Positions 9,381 through 17,005 of a stretch of DNA of 59,246 nucleotides are shown piece by piece (the stretch's first letter is position 1; every line of letters starts with the position of its first letter). Source of the stretch: Planctomycetota bacterium (GTDB taxonomy: Bacteria > Planctomycetota > UBA8742 > JACQVU01 > JANLHZ01); NCBI GenBank assembly GCA_024653775.1, contig JANLHZ010000016.1, positions 1-59,246 of the forward strand, given 5' to 3'. The notes beneath the pieces were generated by a model, which was not told where the DNA came from, did no database searches, and was given only the letters and a program-made list of their open reading frames with translations. Both the position numbers and the translations under genes were made by a program.

Positions 9381-10091
9381 TCAACCTCCAGCGCTCGCCC
9401 TCGCGAGAAGGGACGCGAGGTGCAGGAATTCGAACTCGTATCCGCTTCCCCGCGCGACGCCTTCGAGCTGCATCAGACAGCTCGCGTCGACCCCCGTCAC
9501 TATGTCCACCTCGCTTTTCTTCCACGCGTCGAGTTTGACTTTCGTCATCGAAACGCTCAGTTCCGGAAACGTCACGCTGAAAGTCCCGCCGAAGCCGCAG
9601 CAGAAATCGTCCTCCTCGAATTTCCGCAGCCGCGCGCCGCGGATGGATTCGATCAGCGTCTCAGGCTGCCTCGAAATTCGAAGGTCCCGTAGCGCGTGGC
9701 AGCTTTTATGCAGAGCGATGTTCGCTGCGAGCGCGCCGTCGATCTTCTTCCCGAGAACCGTGACGATGAAATCGCTCAGCTCGTAGAACCGTGAGACATC
9801 GCTTTTTTCGAGGACTCCGAGCGCGGGATACCCCGCGTGAACCATCGACGTGCAGCTTCCGGACGGACACACGACATATTCGGAATCCCGGAAAACGTCC
9901 CGCGTCCACTCCGCGGCTTTTTTAGCCTCCGCGCGGTATCCGGAGTTGTACGCTGGCTGGCCGCAGCAGGTCTGGTCCCGCGGCACAGAAACTTCGCAGC
10001 CCAAAGAGCGCAGCAGCCGCAGCGAATCGATGGCGACCCGCGGTTGCAACTCGTTTATGTAGCACGGAACGAAAAGCGAAACCTTCGTCAT
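9381..10091 (-). CDS. LutA/YkgE-family cysteine-rich (Fe-S) oxidoreductase subunit
   Basis: The 236-residue protein carries two CCG domains: CCGQPAYNSGY and CCGFGGTFSV, plus HKSCHALR. This is the pattern of LutA/GlcF/heterodisulfide-reductase-like proteins that handle electrons in lactate or glycolate oxidation. The frame is open further upstream (to 10220), but ATG 10091 has GGGGAAGAG just before it and begins MTKVSLFVPCYINELQP, the normal family start. The LutB and LutC partners that usually follow are absent. Instead the gene runs into the helicase-nuclease with a one-base gap, an unusual pairing that may reflect only co-transcription. Confidence 0.88.
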   Translation of the reverse strand: MTKVSLFVPCYINELQPRVAIDSLRLLRSLGCEVSVPRDQTCCGQPAYNSGYRAEAKKAAEWTRDVFRDSEYVVCPSGSCTSMVHAGYPALGVLEKSDVSRFYELSDFIVTVLGKKIDGALAANIALHKSCHALRDLRISRQPETLIESIRGARLRKFEEDDFCCGFGGTFSVTFPELSVSMTKVKLDAWKKSEVDIVTGVDASCLMQLEGVARGSGYEFEFLHLASLLARASAGG

Positions 10092-10250
10092 TTCTCTTCC
10101 CCGATCTGCCCGCGATTGTAATAGACTGACGGACGCAAACCTAAATTCTAATTCCCAAAACTTGCCTGCCGCCTTTGAAACCGCATCGAATTCCGGGCGC
10201 ACCGAGATATAATCGTTCACGGAGGAGTCATCCCTGTAAAAGTAACAGCT

Positions 10251-11171
10251 ATGGATTCATCGAAGTTGATTGTCGCGATTTCGCTTTCGCTCCTTCTCAC
10301 ATTCTTCGGGGTTCGCTCCGCTAAAGCGCTCGCCGGGATCGAAGTCCGCTATGAGGAGACCCGCGTCAGCAGCGCGGAACTCACTCTCTACGACCATCGC
10401 GACAGAAGTGGCAGCGACAGCTCGCACGGTCCGTGGGATCTCTACACGCCGAGGTCGAGTAGCGTCAGAATGGGCGCGCTCGCGATGATCGAAGGCGACA
10501 AAAGTTTCTACGCCTTCGGGCTGTCCATCGAAAGTCTGACTTCGCGGTTTCTCTACCTTCCGGAAGGTTCCGGAACCGTCGGAACGAGCCAGCCCGTGCC
10601 CGCGGATTTCCAGGTGTTCACGCTGAGACTCTTCGCCGGGATTGGAGCAGGCGACGGCGAGGTGTTCCACGCGAAGGGAAGGGCTATGCTGCTGTTCGGG
10701 CTTTCGATTTCTTCGATCACAATCGAGGAGAGGCAGAAGACCCCGTGGAGCAGCTTCGGATACATTTCTCCGGAGCTGAGCCGGCAACTTGGAAGGAAAG
10801 ACGACGTCGATTCGACCATCGACGTCGGACTCAACGCCGCGGGCGCGCCGCTGTCGGTTTTCGGACTCGGAGTCGGACTCGAGACGGAAGACTGGATAGG
10901 CGCGAGCGTCCGCGACGACGGCTCCAAAGAGTACGAGGAAGACTGCGACTGCTACCGTGAGAAACCCGCGTACAAGGTCGACAAGCGCCTGAAGGCTCCC
11001 GGAGGTCTGCCCGAACTGGTAATCGAACTGCGGCTCGGAGCGTACGTCCAGGTATTTTGCGCGAAACTCAGCGTCGGCGTGATGTACAAGATGATGGGAA
11101 TCTTCAGCTACGATGGAAGTTCCGCCGCGGACTATCGGGGCTGGTACGTCGGGCTGACCGCTGTGTTCTGA
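10251..11171 (+). CDS. Predicted outer-membrane beta-barrel protein of unknown function
   Basis: A 306-residue exported protein. An N-terminal hydrophobic signal (LIVAISLSLLLTFFG...SAKA) is followed by alternating polar/hydrophobic strands, and the protein ends YVGLTAVF, with the terminal aromatic typical of outer-membrane barrels recognised by BamA. One Cys pair (EDCDCYRE) lies in a predicted loop. I recognise no family. TATAAT at 10208-10213 and GGAGGAG at 10220-10226 lie upstream, but the latter is 24 bases from the ATG, so translation initiation is not explained by it. Confidence 0.6.
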   Translation: MDSSKLIVAISLSLLLTFFGVRSAKALAGIEVRYEETRVSSAELTLYDHRDRSGSDSSHGPWDLYTPRSSSVRMGALAMIEGDKSFYAFGLSIESLTSRFLYLPEGSGTVGTSQPVPADFQVFTLRLFAGIGAGDGEVFHAKGRAMLLFGLSISSITIEERQKTPWSSFGYISPELSRQLGRKDDVDSTIDVGLNAAGAPLSVFGLGVGLETEDWIGASVRDDGSKEYEEDCDCYREKPAYKVDKRLKAPGGLPELVIELRLGAYVQVFCAKLSVGVMYKMMGIFSYDGSSAADYRGWYVGLTAVF

Positions 11172-11487
11172 AAAAGATTTTGGGAGCAGGATGAGCGTGC
11201 CACTACCTGGAAGTGCATGCGTCCCGCCTACAGCAAAAAAATCATGCGCGGACGAGGACGTGCGCAGTCCCAGGTTTGTAGTGTGCCCGTGAGGGCATAT
11301 AAACGCCTCACTGCGTCACTACGAACTCAGAGTGCCCGGCGCGTGGAGATTACTCGTGCGCAATTAACCCCGGATTTAACAGTTCTTATTTATTAACAGG
11401 TACGATTCTTATGGCTCAAACGCCGAAATTATGAGACTACCGACCAGATATCCCGCCTTCACATCACCAGCAAATCAGGACGCAGCT
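11172..11487. other. Repeat-containing intergenic region
   Basis: About 315 bp with no gene. It holds the two-hairpin repeat at 11278-11322, a second palindrome near 11250 (GCGC-GGACGAGGACGT-GCGC type) and degenerate stretches such as GCGTGCCACTACCTGG, all resembling decayed copies of the repeat families elsewhere in the window. The last 100 bp before the phosphoesterase are AT-rich and probably contain its promoter. Confidence 0.55.
11278..11322. repeat. Two-hairpin palindromic repeat, GTAGTG family
   Basis: A 45-bp element starting GTAGTG and ending TCACTAC. The first hairpin is TGCCC-GTGA-GGGCA; the second is CGCCTCACTGCG, imperfect. The architecture (inverted ends enclosing two hairpins) matches the GTGGCA element at 5639, but with different sequence. 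A second partial copy lies at 59195. Confidence 0.6.
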
Positions 11488-12309
11488 ATGTATAATCCGC
11501 AAACCGATGACGAGAAAAGCAGCAAGATCAGATACCGCACGGTTTTCATTTCAGACGTGCACCTCGGAAGCCCGGCCTGCAAGGCGAACCTGCTTTTCGA
11601 GTTCCTGAAGAACATCGAATGCGACACGCTCTACCTCGTCGGAGACATCATCGACGGCTGGAGAATGAAGCGAAGCTGGTTCTGGCACCAGAGCCACACA
11701 GACGTCATCCAGCGCGTCCTGAAACTCGCGCGAAAGGGAACGCGCATCGTCTACATCCCCGGAAACCACGACGAAGGGTTCCGCGGCTACGCGCACATGG
11801 CGCTCGGCAACATCGAAATTCTTCGGGAAGACGTGTTCGAAACTGCCGGCGGAAAGAAGTTCCTCGTCGTCCACGGCGACGAGTACGACGCGGTGATCCA
11901 GTACGCCCGCTGGCTCGCGGTGCTTGGCGACAAGGCCTACGATTTAGTCGTATGGCTGAACGGAATCATCGCGTGGCTTCGGGCGAAGCTCGGACTTCCG
12001 TACAAGTCCGTCGCCGCGTACCTGAAAAGCAAGGTCAAGAACGCGGTGAAGTTCATCGAGAATTACGAGGTCAAGCTCGCGGAGGTAACTAAGGAACGCG
12101 GCCTCGACGGCGTGATCTGCGGGCACATCCACAATCCGCAGATGACGGACATCGAAGGCGTCCAGTACATCAACGACGGCGACTGGGTCGAGAACTGCAC
12201 CGCGCTCGTCGAACTGGAAGACGGCACGCTCGAACTGATCAACTGGCCGCAGATGCGCCTTACTGTGGGCGCAGAACAGACCGCGGACGTCTCCTCTGCA
12301 CAAAATTGA
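11488..12309 (+). CDS. LpxH-family metallophosphoesterase
   Basis: A 273-residue calcineurin-like phosphoesterase of the group annotated as UDP-2,3-diacylglucosamine diphosphatase (lipid A pathway, membrane-associated). Metal-binding motifs are clear: DVHLG (Asp23/His25), GDIIDGW (Asp53), PGNHDE (93-95), HGDEYD, and CGHIHNP near the C-terminus. ATG 11488 is chosen because AGGA (11477-11480) precedes it by seven bases and the family begins close to RTVFISDVHLG; an upstream ATG at 11431 lacks a ribosome site. This longer YbbF-like subgroup also includes proteins whose substrate is not proven, so LpxH activity is an inference. Confidence 0.85.
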   Translation: MYNPQTDDEKSSKIRYRTVFISDVHLGSPACKANLLFEFLKNIECDTLYLVGDIIDGWRMKRSWFWHQSHTDVIQRVLKLARKGTRIVYIPGNHDEGFRGYAHMALGNIEILREDVFETAGGKKFLVVHGDEYDAVIQYARWLAVLGDKAYDLVVWLNGIIAWLRAKLGLPYKSVAAYLKSKVKNAVKFIENYEVKLAEVTKERGLDGVICGHIHNPQMTDIEGVQYINDGDWVENCTALVELEDGTLELINWPQMRLTVGAEQTADVSSAQN

Positions 12310-12330
12310 CGTGCCATAAAAATGGTATCG

Positions 12331-12373
12331 GTTCGGTTAACCACGTGGCACGGACGTCTCATTCGCGATTTCA
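12331..12373. repeat. Copy of the GTTCGGT...ACGTGGCACGGACGT repeat
   Basis: 43 bp matching 49922-49964 at 40 of 43 positions by eye, containing CCACGTGGCACGGACGTC and ATTCGCGATTTCA. It lies in the gap between the phosphoesterase stop and the deaminase gene. Confidence 0.7.
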
Positions 12374-12474
12374 AAAAATAGTACGTAAAATTCGTAGACG
12401 GCACGAATAAAATGTACTGCGAATCGACTGACTCCTTTCTTTTGCTGGATGCAGAATTTCGCTATCATCGGGAC

Positions 12475-12963
12475 ATGAACACGAAAACGAACGACGAATT
12501 TTTCATGGGGAAAGCCGTGGAGATGGCGCTCGAAGGCCTCGCCGCGGGGGAGGTTCCGATCGGCGCGGTCGCGGTCCGCGAAGGCGAAATCATCGCGAAA
12601 GGGCGCAACAGACGACGGGAGCTTACGGACATCACGAGTCACGCGGAGATGGTCTGCCTCAGAAACCTCGGCCACGTCGGAGACGACTTCAACTTCGATG
12701 GCGTGACGATCTACTCGACGCTCGAACCCTGCGCGATGTGCTCCGGCGCGATTCTGCACTACCAGATCAAACGCGTCGTCTTTGGCGAACGCGACCTCCT
12801 CCTCGGCGGCTGCGGAAGTCACTTCAGCATTCTACCGGCGAACGGAGTGGAACTGATCTCCGGAGTGCTCGTGGGCGAATGCCGCGCGCCGCTGCTTGCG
12901 TTCTTCGAAAAGCAGCTCGGAAAGCCGTCGCTCCGCTGGGCGGACATCGAACTCCCGGAGTGA
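12475..12963 (+). CDS. TadA-like nucleoside deaminase
   Basis: Zinc-dependent deaminase of 162 residues, most likely the tRNA(Arg) A34-to-inosine editing enzyme. It shows the catalytic motif SHAE (His56, Glu58) and PCAMC (Cys86, Cys89) for zinc. The region after the motif (GERDLLLGGCGS...) fits TadA in length, but the NHRVE signature typical of TadA is replaced by ANGVELISG, so cytosine or guanine deaminase activity is possible. ATG 12475 is chosen as the start; TATCAT (12463-12468) lies exactly six bases upstream and there is no Shine-Dalgarno, suggesting a leaderless message. An upstream ATG (12412) would place the promoter-like sequence inside the gene. Confidence 0.82.
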   Translation: MNTKTNDEFFMGKAVEMALEGLAAGEVPIGAVAVREGEIIAKGRNRRRELTDITSHAEMVCLRNLGHVGDDFNFDGVTIYSTLEPCAMCSGAILHYQIKRVVFGERDLLLGGCGSHFSILPANGVELISGVLVGECRAPLLAFFEKQLGKPSLRWADIELPE

Positions 12964-13004
12964 ATCGGCTTTCGCCAATGCGTGGGGTGTGCTACGATTA
13001 AAGT

Positions 13005-13979
13005 ATGATTACAGACCTCGACATCAAAGGCTTCAAGTCCATTAATGACCTTCATCTCGATTGCCGGCGGATCAATCTCTTCATCGGCGAACCCAACACC
13101 GGCAAGAGCAACATTCTCGAGGCGCTGGGGCTTTTATCTTATTCTTCCCACGGACAAGACGACCTACACGATTATATCCGCTATGAAAATCCGTGGAATT
13201 TCTTTCACATCGGTGAGAATGCCTATTCAGAACTCACGATTAGTTTAATGCGGGAAAACAAGAGGGATCCTGTCATAGCGCGTTGCCGAATGGACAAAGA
13301 TACCTTTACATTCTCCAGCGACCGACAAAAAGTGTTTTCCATCAGCGCCCAAAGAGCGGGGAGTAATAACCTCAGTGGCGGATTTAACGACGTCAAATTC
13401 TATCGATACAAGTCGCTCGAAGACACTTCTTTCGATAATCGCGAATTTCTCGTGCCGCCGTGTGGATGCAACCTCACCATGTTATTGACTGCGAACAAGG
13501 AACTCAGAGACATAGTTACAAGTATCATCGAACCTTCGGGTTTTATGCTCCTCATTAAACCCGTGGAAAAGAAACTCGAAATCCAGAGATTCAGTGATGG
13601 CGCCGCATTCGGTCTGCCGTTTGATCTAGTCTCGGATACTCTCAAAAGATATATTTTCCACATTGCGGCGATCGAATCGAACAAGGACTCTGCAATTGTA
13701 TTCGAGGAGCCGGAATCGCACGCGTTTCCGTACTATACAAAACATCTTGGGGAGCGAATCGCGCTGGATAATGGAAACAACCAGTTCTTTGTCGCGACAC
13801 ACAATATTTATCTTGCGAGCGCGATAATCGAAAAAGCGAAAAAGGAAGACGTGGCTGTATTCGTCACTTATCTCGATAATTTCGAAACCAAAGCCAAGCA
13901 TCTTTCTAAAGAAGAACTTGATGAACTATTCGAAGGAGATCCGTTTCTCGGATTGAACAGCGTTCTGGAGGAAGAGTGA
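13005..13979 (+). CDS. OLD-like AAA/ABC-type ATPase, first gene of a two-gene unit
   Basis: A 324-residue SMC/OLD-type ATPase: ITDLDIKGFKSI at the N-terminus, Walker A GEPNTGKS (28-35), ABC-signature-like VSDTLKR (209-215), Walker B with tandem acids SAIVFEEPES (229-238) and H-loop VATHN (263-267). It is shorter than OLD or GajA and ends just after the ATPase head, with the nuclease on the next, overlapping gene. Such ATPases usually work in phage defence or DNA repair. TACGAT (12993-12998) lies six bases before the ATG, a leaderless-type promoter. Codon usage is more AT-rich than the surroundings, which fits acquisition by transfer. Confidence 0.85.
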   Translation: MITDLDIKGFKSINDLHLDCRRINLFIGEPNTGKSNILEALGLLSYSSHGQDDLHDYIRYENPWNFFHIGENAYSELTISLMRENKRDPVIARCRMDKDTFTFSSDRQKVFSISAQRAGSNNLSGGFNDVKFYRYKSLEDTSFDNREFLVPPCGCNLTMLLTANKELRDIVTSIIEPSGFMLLIKPVEKKLEIQRFSDGAAFGLPFDLVSDTLKRYIFHIAAIESNKDSAIVFEEPESHAFPYYTKHLGERIALDNGNNQFFVATHNIYLASAIIEKAKKEDVAVFVTYLDNFETKAKHLSKEELDELFEGDPFLGLNSVLEEE

Positions 13980-14452
13980 AGTTCTTCTTCGAATGCAACA
14001 ACGACGAAGCCGTTCTCAAGGCGCTTGGAGTTTCCAGGAAGCAGCGAAAGCATATTGAGCGAAAAGGTCAGGTGATAAGGAGAGTGGCAAAGGAAGAAGG
14101 TTCTGTCGTCGGAATGGTCGACAGCGACCCCGAAGGGGGGAACCCACCGAGAGACTTATCCCGGTTTACCGAAACGAAGAACCAATACGGGTTGACCATA
14201 AAAAGGCGGGGCGCTGAGAATAAATTCATTATCGAAATACGCCCGCGGCTCGAAGATTGGTTGATCGAAAGAGCAAATACTGCAAGAATCGATTTGAAAA
14301 AATCCAAGTTGCCGGAAACGGGAGACAAACTTCATAAACTTCCTAACATTTCCAAAACCGAAAAATTCAAGCAGTTCCTGGAAACGTTGCTGGAAAAAGA
14401 CGCTGGAATGCAATTCCTCAAAACGTGGATCGACGAACAGACGAAGGGGTGA
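13976..14452 (+). CDS. Minimal TOPRIM-like protein paired with the ATPase
   Basis: A 158-residue protein starting at GTG 13976, overlapping the ATPase stop (GTGA). I read TOPRIM-type motifs: FFFECNNDEAVL (Glu6, Asp10) corresponds to the hhhEGxxD motif, and VVGMVDSDPE (Asp49, Asp51) to the DxD motif. The remainder is charged and ends FKQFLETLL...MQFLKTWIDEQ. The two proteins together would reconstitute an OLD-family nuclease (ATPase plus TOPRIM) split over two genes, as in PARIS (AriA/AriB), but this TOPRIM protein is about half the length of AriB. No family name is certain; the motif reading is mine. Confidence 0.7.
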   Translation: MKFFFECNNDEAVLKALGVSRKQRKHIERKGQVIRRVAKEEGSVVGMVDSDPEGGNPPRDLSRFTETKNQYGLTIKRRGAENKFIIEIRPRLEDWLIERANTARIDLKKSKLPETGDKLHKLPNISKTEKFKQFLETLLEKDAGMQFLKTWIDEQTKG

Positions 14453-14464
14453 TTTCAGAATCGC

Positions 14465-15781
14465 TCAGTTCACGCCGGCTTCGAAGTGGAAGCGAATCCG
14501 CTGCGCGGAGCCGGGCATGAACACGCGCTCGATTGTCGGCGTCGCGCTGATCGTGAAGTTCTGGAACCTGACTCGCACGCGGAACGTCGCGTTGCCAGGC
14601 CTGATCTCCGGATTGTTCAGCGGACTGACGCCCACGATTTCGCCGAACACGACGGGAATATTGCCGACCTTCTCCGCGTGGTTTTCGAACCACGTTGTCG
14701 CCTCGGCGTTCAGATTCCCCCCTATACGCCTCGATACGTCGTCTGCGGTCACGTACACCCTCGCGCCGCGAACGACGAGCGCCTGGTTTCCGGACGCGTT
14801 CGGATTCTGATTGCGCAGATGCAGCCTGCGAAGTTCGTAGCCGTCGTCGGACGGAAGGCCGCGGAAGTCCGCCGGCTCCACAACCTCGGCGCTGTCCGAT
14901 AGCGCCGGAAAACGACGAAGCACGATTTCCCGCGCCTCCGTCCGGCTGCGAAGCTGTTCCTCGGTGAGCAGCGGAGTCGTTCCGGATTTTCCGCCGATGG
15001 AGCTTTCCGCGAAATCCGCCTTCGCCTCGGTTTTGAAAAACCTACGGTACGTCGCCGGAACGTCGACAGTGAAAATGACACGGGACGGATCGACGATTTC
15101 AAAGATCTCGGTGCCGCTCGATAGCCATTCGTGTTCGCGGACGAACCTCTTCGTGATGACTCCGTCGAATGGCGCGGTGACTCTCGCCTGCTGCGCGAGG
15201 CGATCATTCATCCGATACTCCGCCTGCCTGCGACGGTACTGCGAAGGCACGACCTCCTCCCACTGAATCCTGCTGGTCAAATACGAAAGCTGCACCTGCG
15301 CGAATTCCGCCGGGCTGACGAGGTCGTTGTCCCGGAGGTATCTATACTGCTCCATCTTGCGCTCGGCTTCCTTGAATTTCAGGTAGGTCGTTGCCATCTC
15401 CGCGTCGTACTGACGGATCGTCTCCTCCGCCTTGACCGCGCGGGCGTCCTCTTCTTCCGCCTCGATTATCCCAAGTACGTCCCCGGCGTTTACCGCCACG
15501 CCTTCGACGTACTCGAAAAGGAAGTTGCCACGGTCATCGTAGTTTTCGATTTCGCTGATGGTGCCGCTTTTCATCGCGCGGAGCGTCACCATCCTCTCCG
15601 GGAGCGCCATCAGGTCCATCGATGGAATCCAGGTGTTCTGGCTGGTCGCCGCGCTGCTCGATATAGCGACGCCGGAAGTTGCGGATTCCTCCGCCTCACT
15701 GATTCCGATGACGAACACCGACATGGCGGCAAGGACGGTGAACACCGTCGCAAACAGGACCTTTCTGACAGCTCCGAGCAT
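14465..15781 (-). CDS. HlyD/RND-type periplasmic adaptor (membrane fusion) protein
   Basis: A 438-residue exported adaptor. A signal sequence (MLGAVRKVLFATVFTVLAAMSVF) precedes a biotinyl-lipoyl-like half (VTLRAMKSGTISEIEN...VNAGDVLGIIEAEEE), a coiled-coil hairpin (AEETIRQYDAEMATTYLKFKEAERKM), then the second lipoyl half (RVTAPFDGVITKRFVREHEWLSSGTEIFEIVD) and a beta-barrel domain. ATG 15781 is preceded by GGTGGG and gives the proper signal peptide; the frame runs on to 15973 but without coding character. The transporter and outer-membrane partner are not adjacent, so the exported substrate is unknown. Confidence 0.85.
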   Translation of the reverse strand: MLGAVRKVLFATVFTVLAAMSVFVIGISEAEESATSGVAISSSAATSQNTWIPSMDLMALPERMVTLRAMKSGTISEIENYDDRGNFLFEYVEGVAVNAGDVLGIIEAEEEDARAVKAEETIRQYDAEMATTYLKFKEAERKMEQYRYLRDNDLVSPAEFAQVQLSYLTSRIQWEEVVPSQYRRRQAEYRMNDRLAQQARVTAPFDGVITKRFVREHEWLSSGTEIFEIVDPSRVIFTVDVPATYRRFFKTEAKADFAESSIGGKSGTTPLLTEEQLRSRTEAREIVLRRFPALSDSAEVVEPADFRGLPSDDGYELRRLHLRNQNPNASGNQALVVRGARVYVTADDVSRRIGGNLNAEATTWFENHAEKVGNIPVVFGEIVGVSPLNNPEIRPGNATFRVRVRFQNFTISATPTIERVFMPGSAQRIRFHFEAGVN

Positions 15782-15971
15782 ATTTCCCACCGTTCGAATC
15801 GTTATGATGAATGCGATTGCGCCGATAATTCTATACAAATTAACGCCATACTTTAGCCTCCTTAAAGAAAACCTTTCCACAAATCCCAGGCGGGGCAGAC
15901 CGTTCAAAATTGTAATGGTTTTTCGGTTTCGGGTTAAAGAAAGTCCCGCGGGGTGTCGAAAAGATAAGTAC

Positions 15972-16988
15972 ATGCTAACAGCGTATAAAAATAAGGCCGT
16001 AAACCGGATTCTGGAAGGTCAGATTACACTCGAAGACCCGCCTGAGATTTTGTGGGTCGAACTGACGAGCAACTGCAACCTCCGCTGCGTGATGTGCCCG
16101 AACTCGATCCTTCTGAACAAGGAAGGTCACTACATCGAGCCGGACCTTTTCAAAAGAGCGATGGATCAGGCCGCGGAGTTCGATCCGTTCGTCGCGCTGT
16201 TCCTCGGCGGCGAGTCGCTGATGCATAAAGACGTAGGCGAGCTGCTTTCGTACAGCAAGAAGGCCGGGCTTTCGAAGGTGCATCTCGCGACGAACGCGAC
16301 CCTGATGGACGAGGCGAAGGCGCAGATGATCCTCGATTCCGGGATTGACCTTCTGACTTTCAGCTTCGACGGCTACGACAAACAGACTTACGAGCGCGCA
16401 CGCGTCGGAGCGAAGTTCGAAAAGACCGTCGCGAACATCGAGCGCTTTCTGAAGATGAAGGCGTCCTCGGGCAAAGACAAACCGTGGACCAAGATGTACT
16501 CGCTCGATCTCGATATGAAAGGCGAAGAGACGTTCCGTCCGTTCCTCGAAAGTTTCTTCGGCCTAGGCCTTAACGAGTACGGAGTCGAGCAGCCCGGCAC
16601 CTTCCGCGGCCTTTTCAACGACACGAAGGAATTCATACCGAAGCTGCCGGGAAGCGAATACTTCCCCTGCATCTGGCTGTGGAAGAGCCTTGCGATCCAT
16701 TCGAGCGGCCGCGTGGTTCCCTGCTGCGCCGACTTCGACGGCGAACTGGTTCTTGGCGACCTGCGCGAGGAATCCATCCTCGAAATCTGGAACAACGATC
16801 GCGTCCGGGCGATGCGCGCGGACATGCTCGAAAAGCAGGTCGCGAAATACGAAATCTGCAACCACCGCTGCGACAGCATCTGGTACGAAACCCTCGACGA
16901 AAACGGCGTCCCGCTGGAACACTCGAAGGAGCGCCCGCGCAGGATAAATCCGCAGGGCAAGCTTATCGCGTCGCAAGTGATTCGCTGA
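15972..16988 (+). CDS. Radical SAM/SPASM enzyme
   Basis: A 338-residue radical SAM protein: ELTSNCNLRCVMCPN gives the CX3CX2C motif for the SAM-binding 4Fe-4S cluster, followed by LGGESLMHKD. A C-terminal SPASM-like region has FPCIWLWKS...GRVVPCCADFDGELVLGD and ICNHRCD cysteines for auxiliary clusters. Similar proteins modify peptides, sugars or act beside surface-polysaccharide genes; nothing nearby identifies the substrate. The start ATG 15972 follows AAAGATAAGTAC without a strong ribosome site. The gene is divergent from the adaptor gene. Confidence 0.88.
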   Translation: MLTAYKNKAVNRILEGQITLEDPPEILWVELTSNCNLRCVMCPNSILLNKEGHYIEPDLFKRAMDQAAEFDPFVALFLGGESLMHKDVGELLSYSKKAGLSKVHLATNATLMDEAKAQMILDSGIDLLTFSFDGYDKQTYERARVGAKFEKTVANIERFLKMKASSGKDKPWTKMYSLDLDMKGEETFRPFLESFFGLGLNEYGVEQPGTFRGLFNDTKEFIPKLPGSEYFPCIWLWKSLAIHSSGRVVPCCADFDGELVLGDLREESILEIWNNDRVRAMRADMLEKQVAKYEICNHRCDSIWYETLDENGVPLEHSKERPRRINPQGKLIASQVIR

Positions 16989-17005
16989 AGCAATCCCTGT
17001 CTGCG

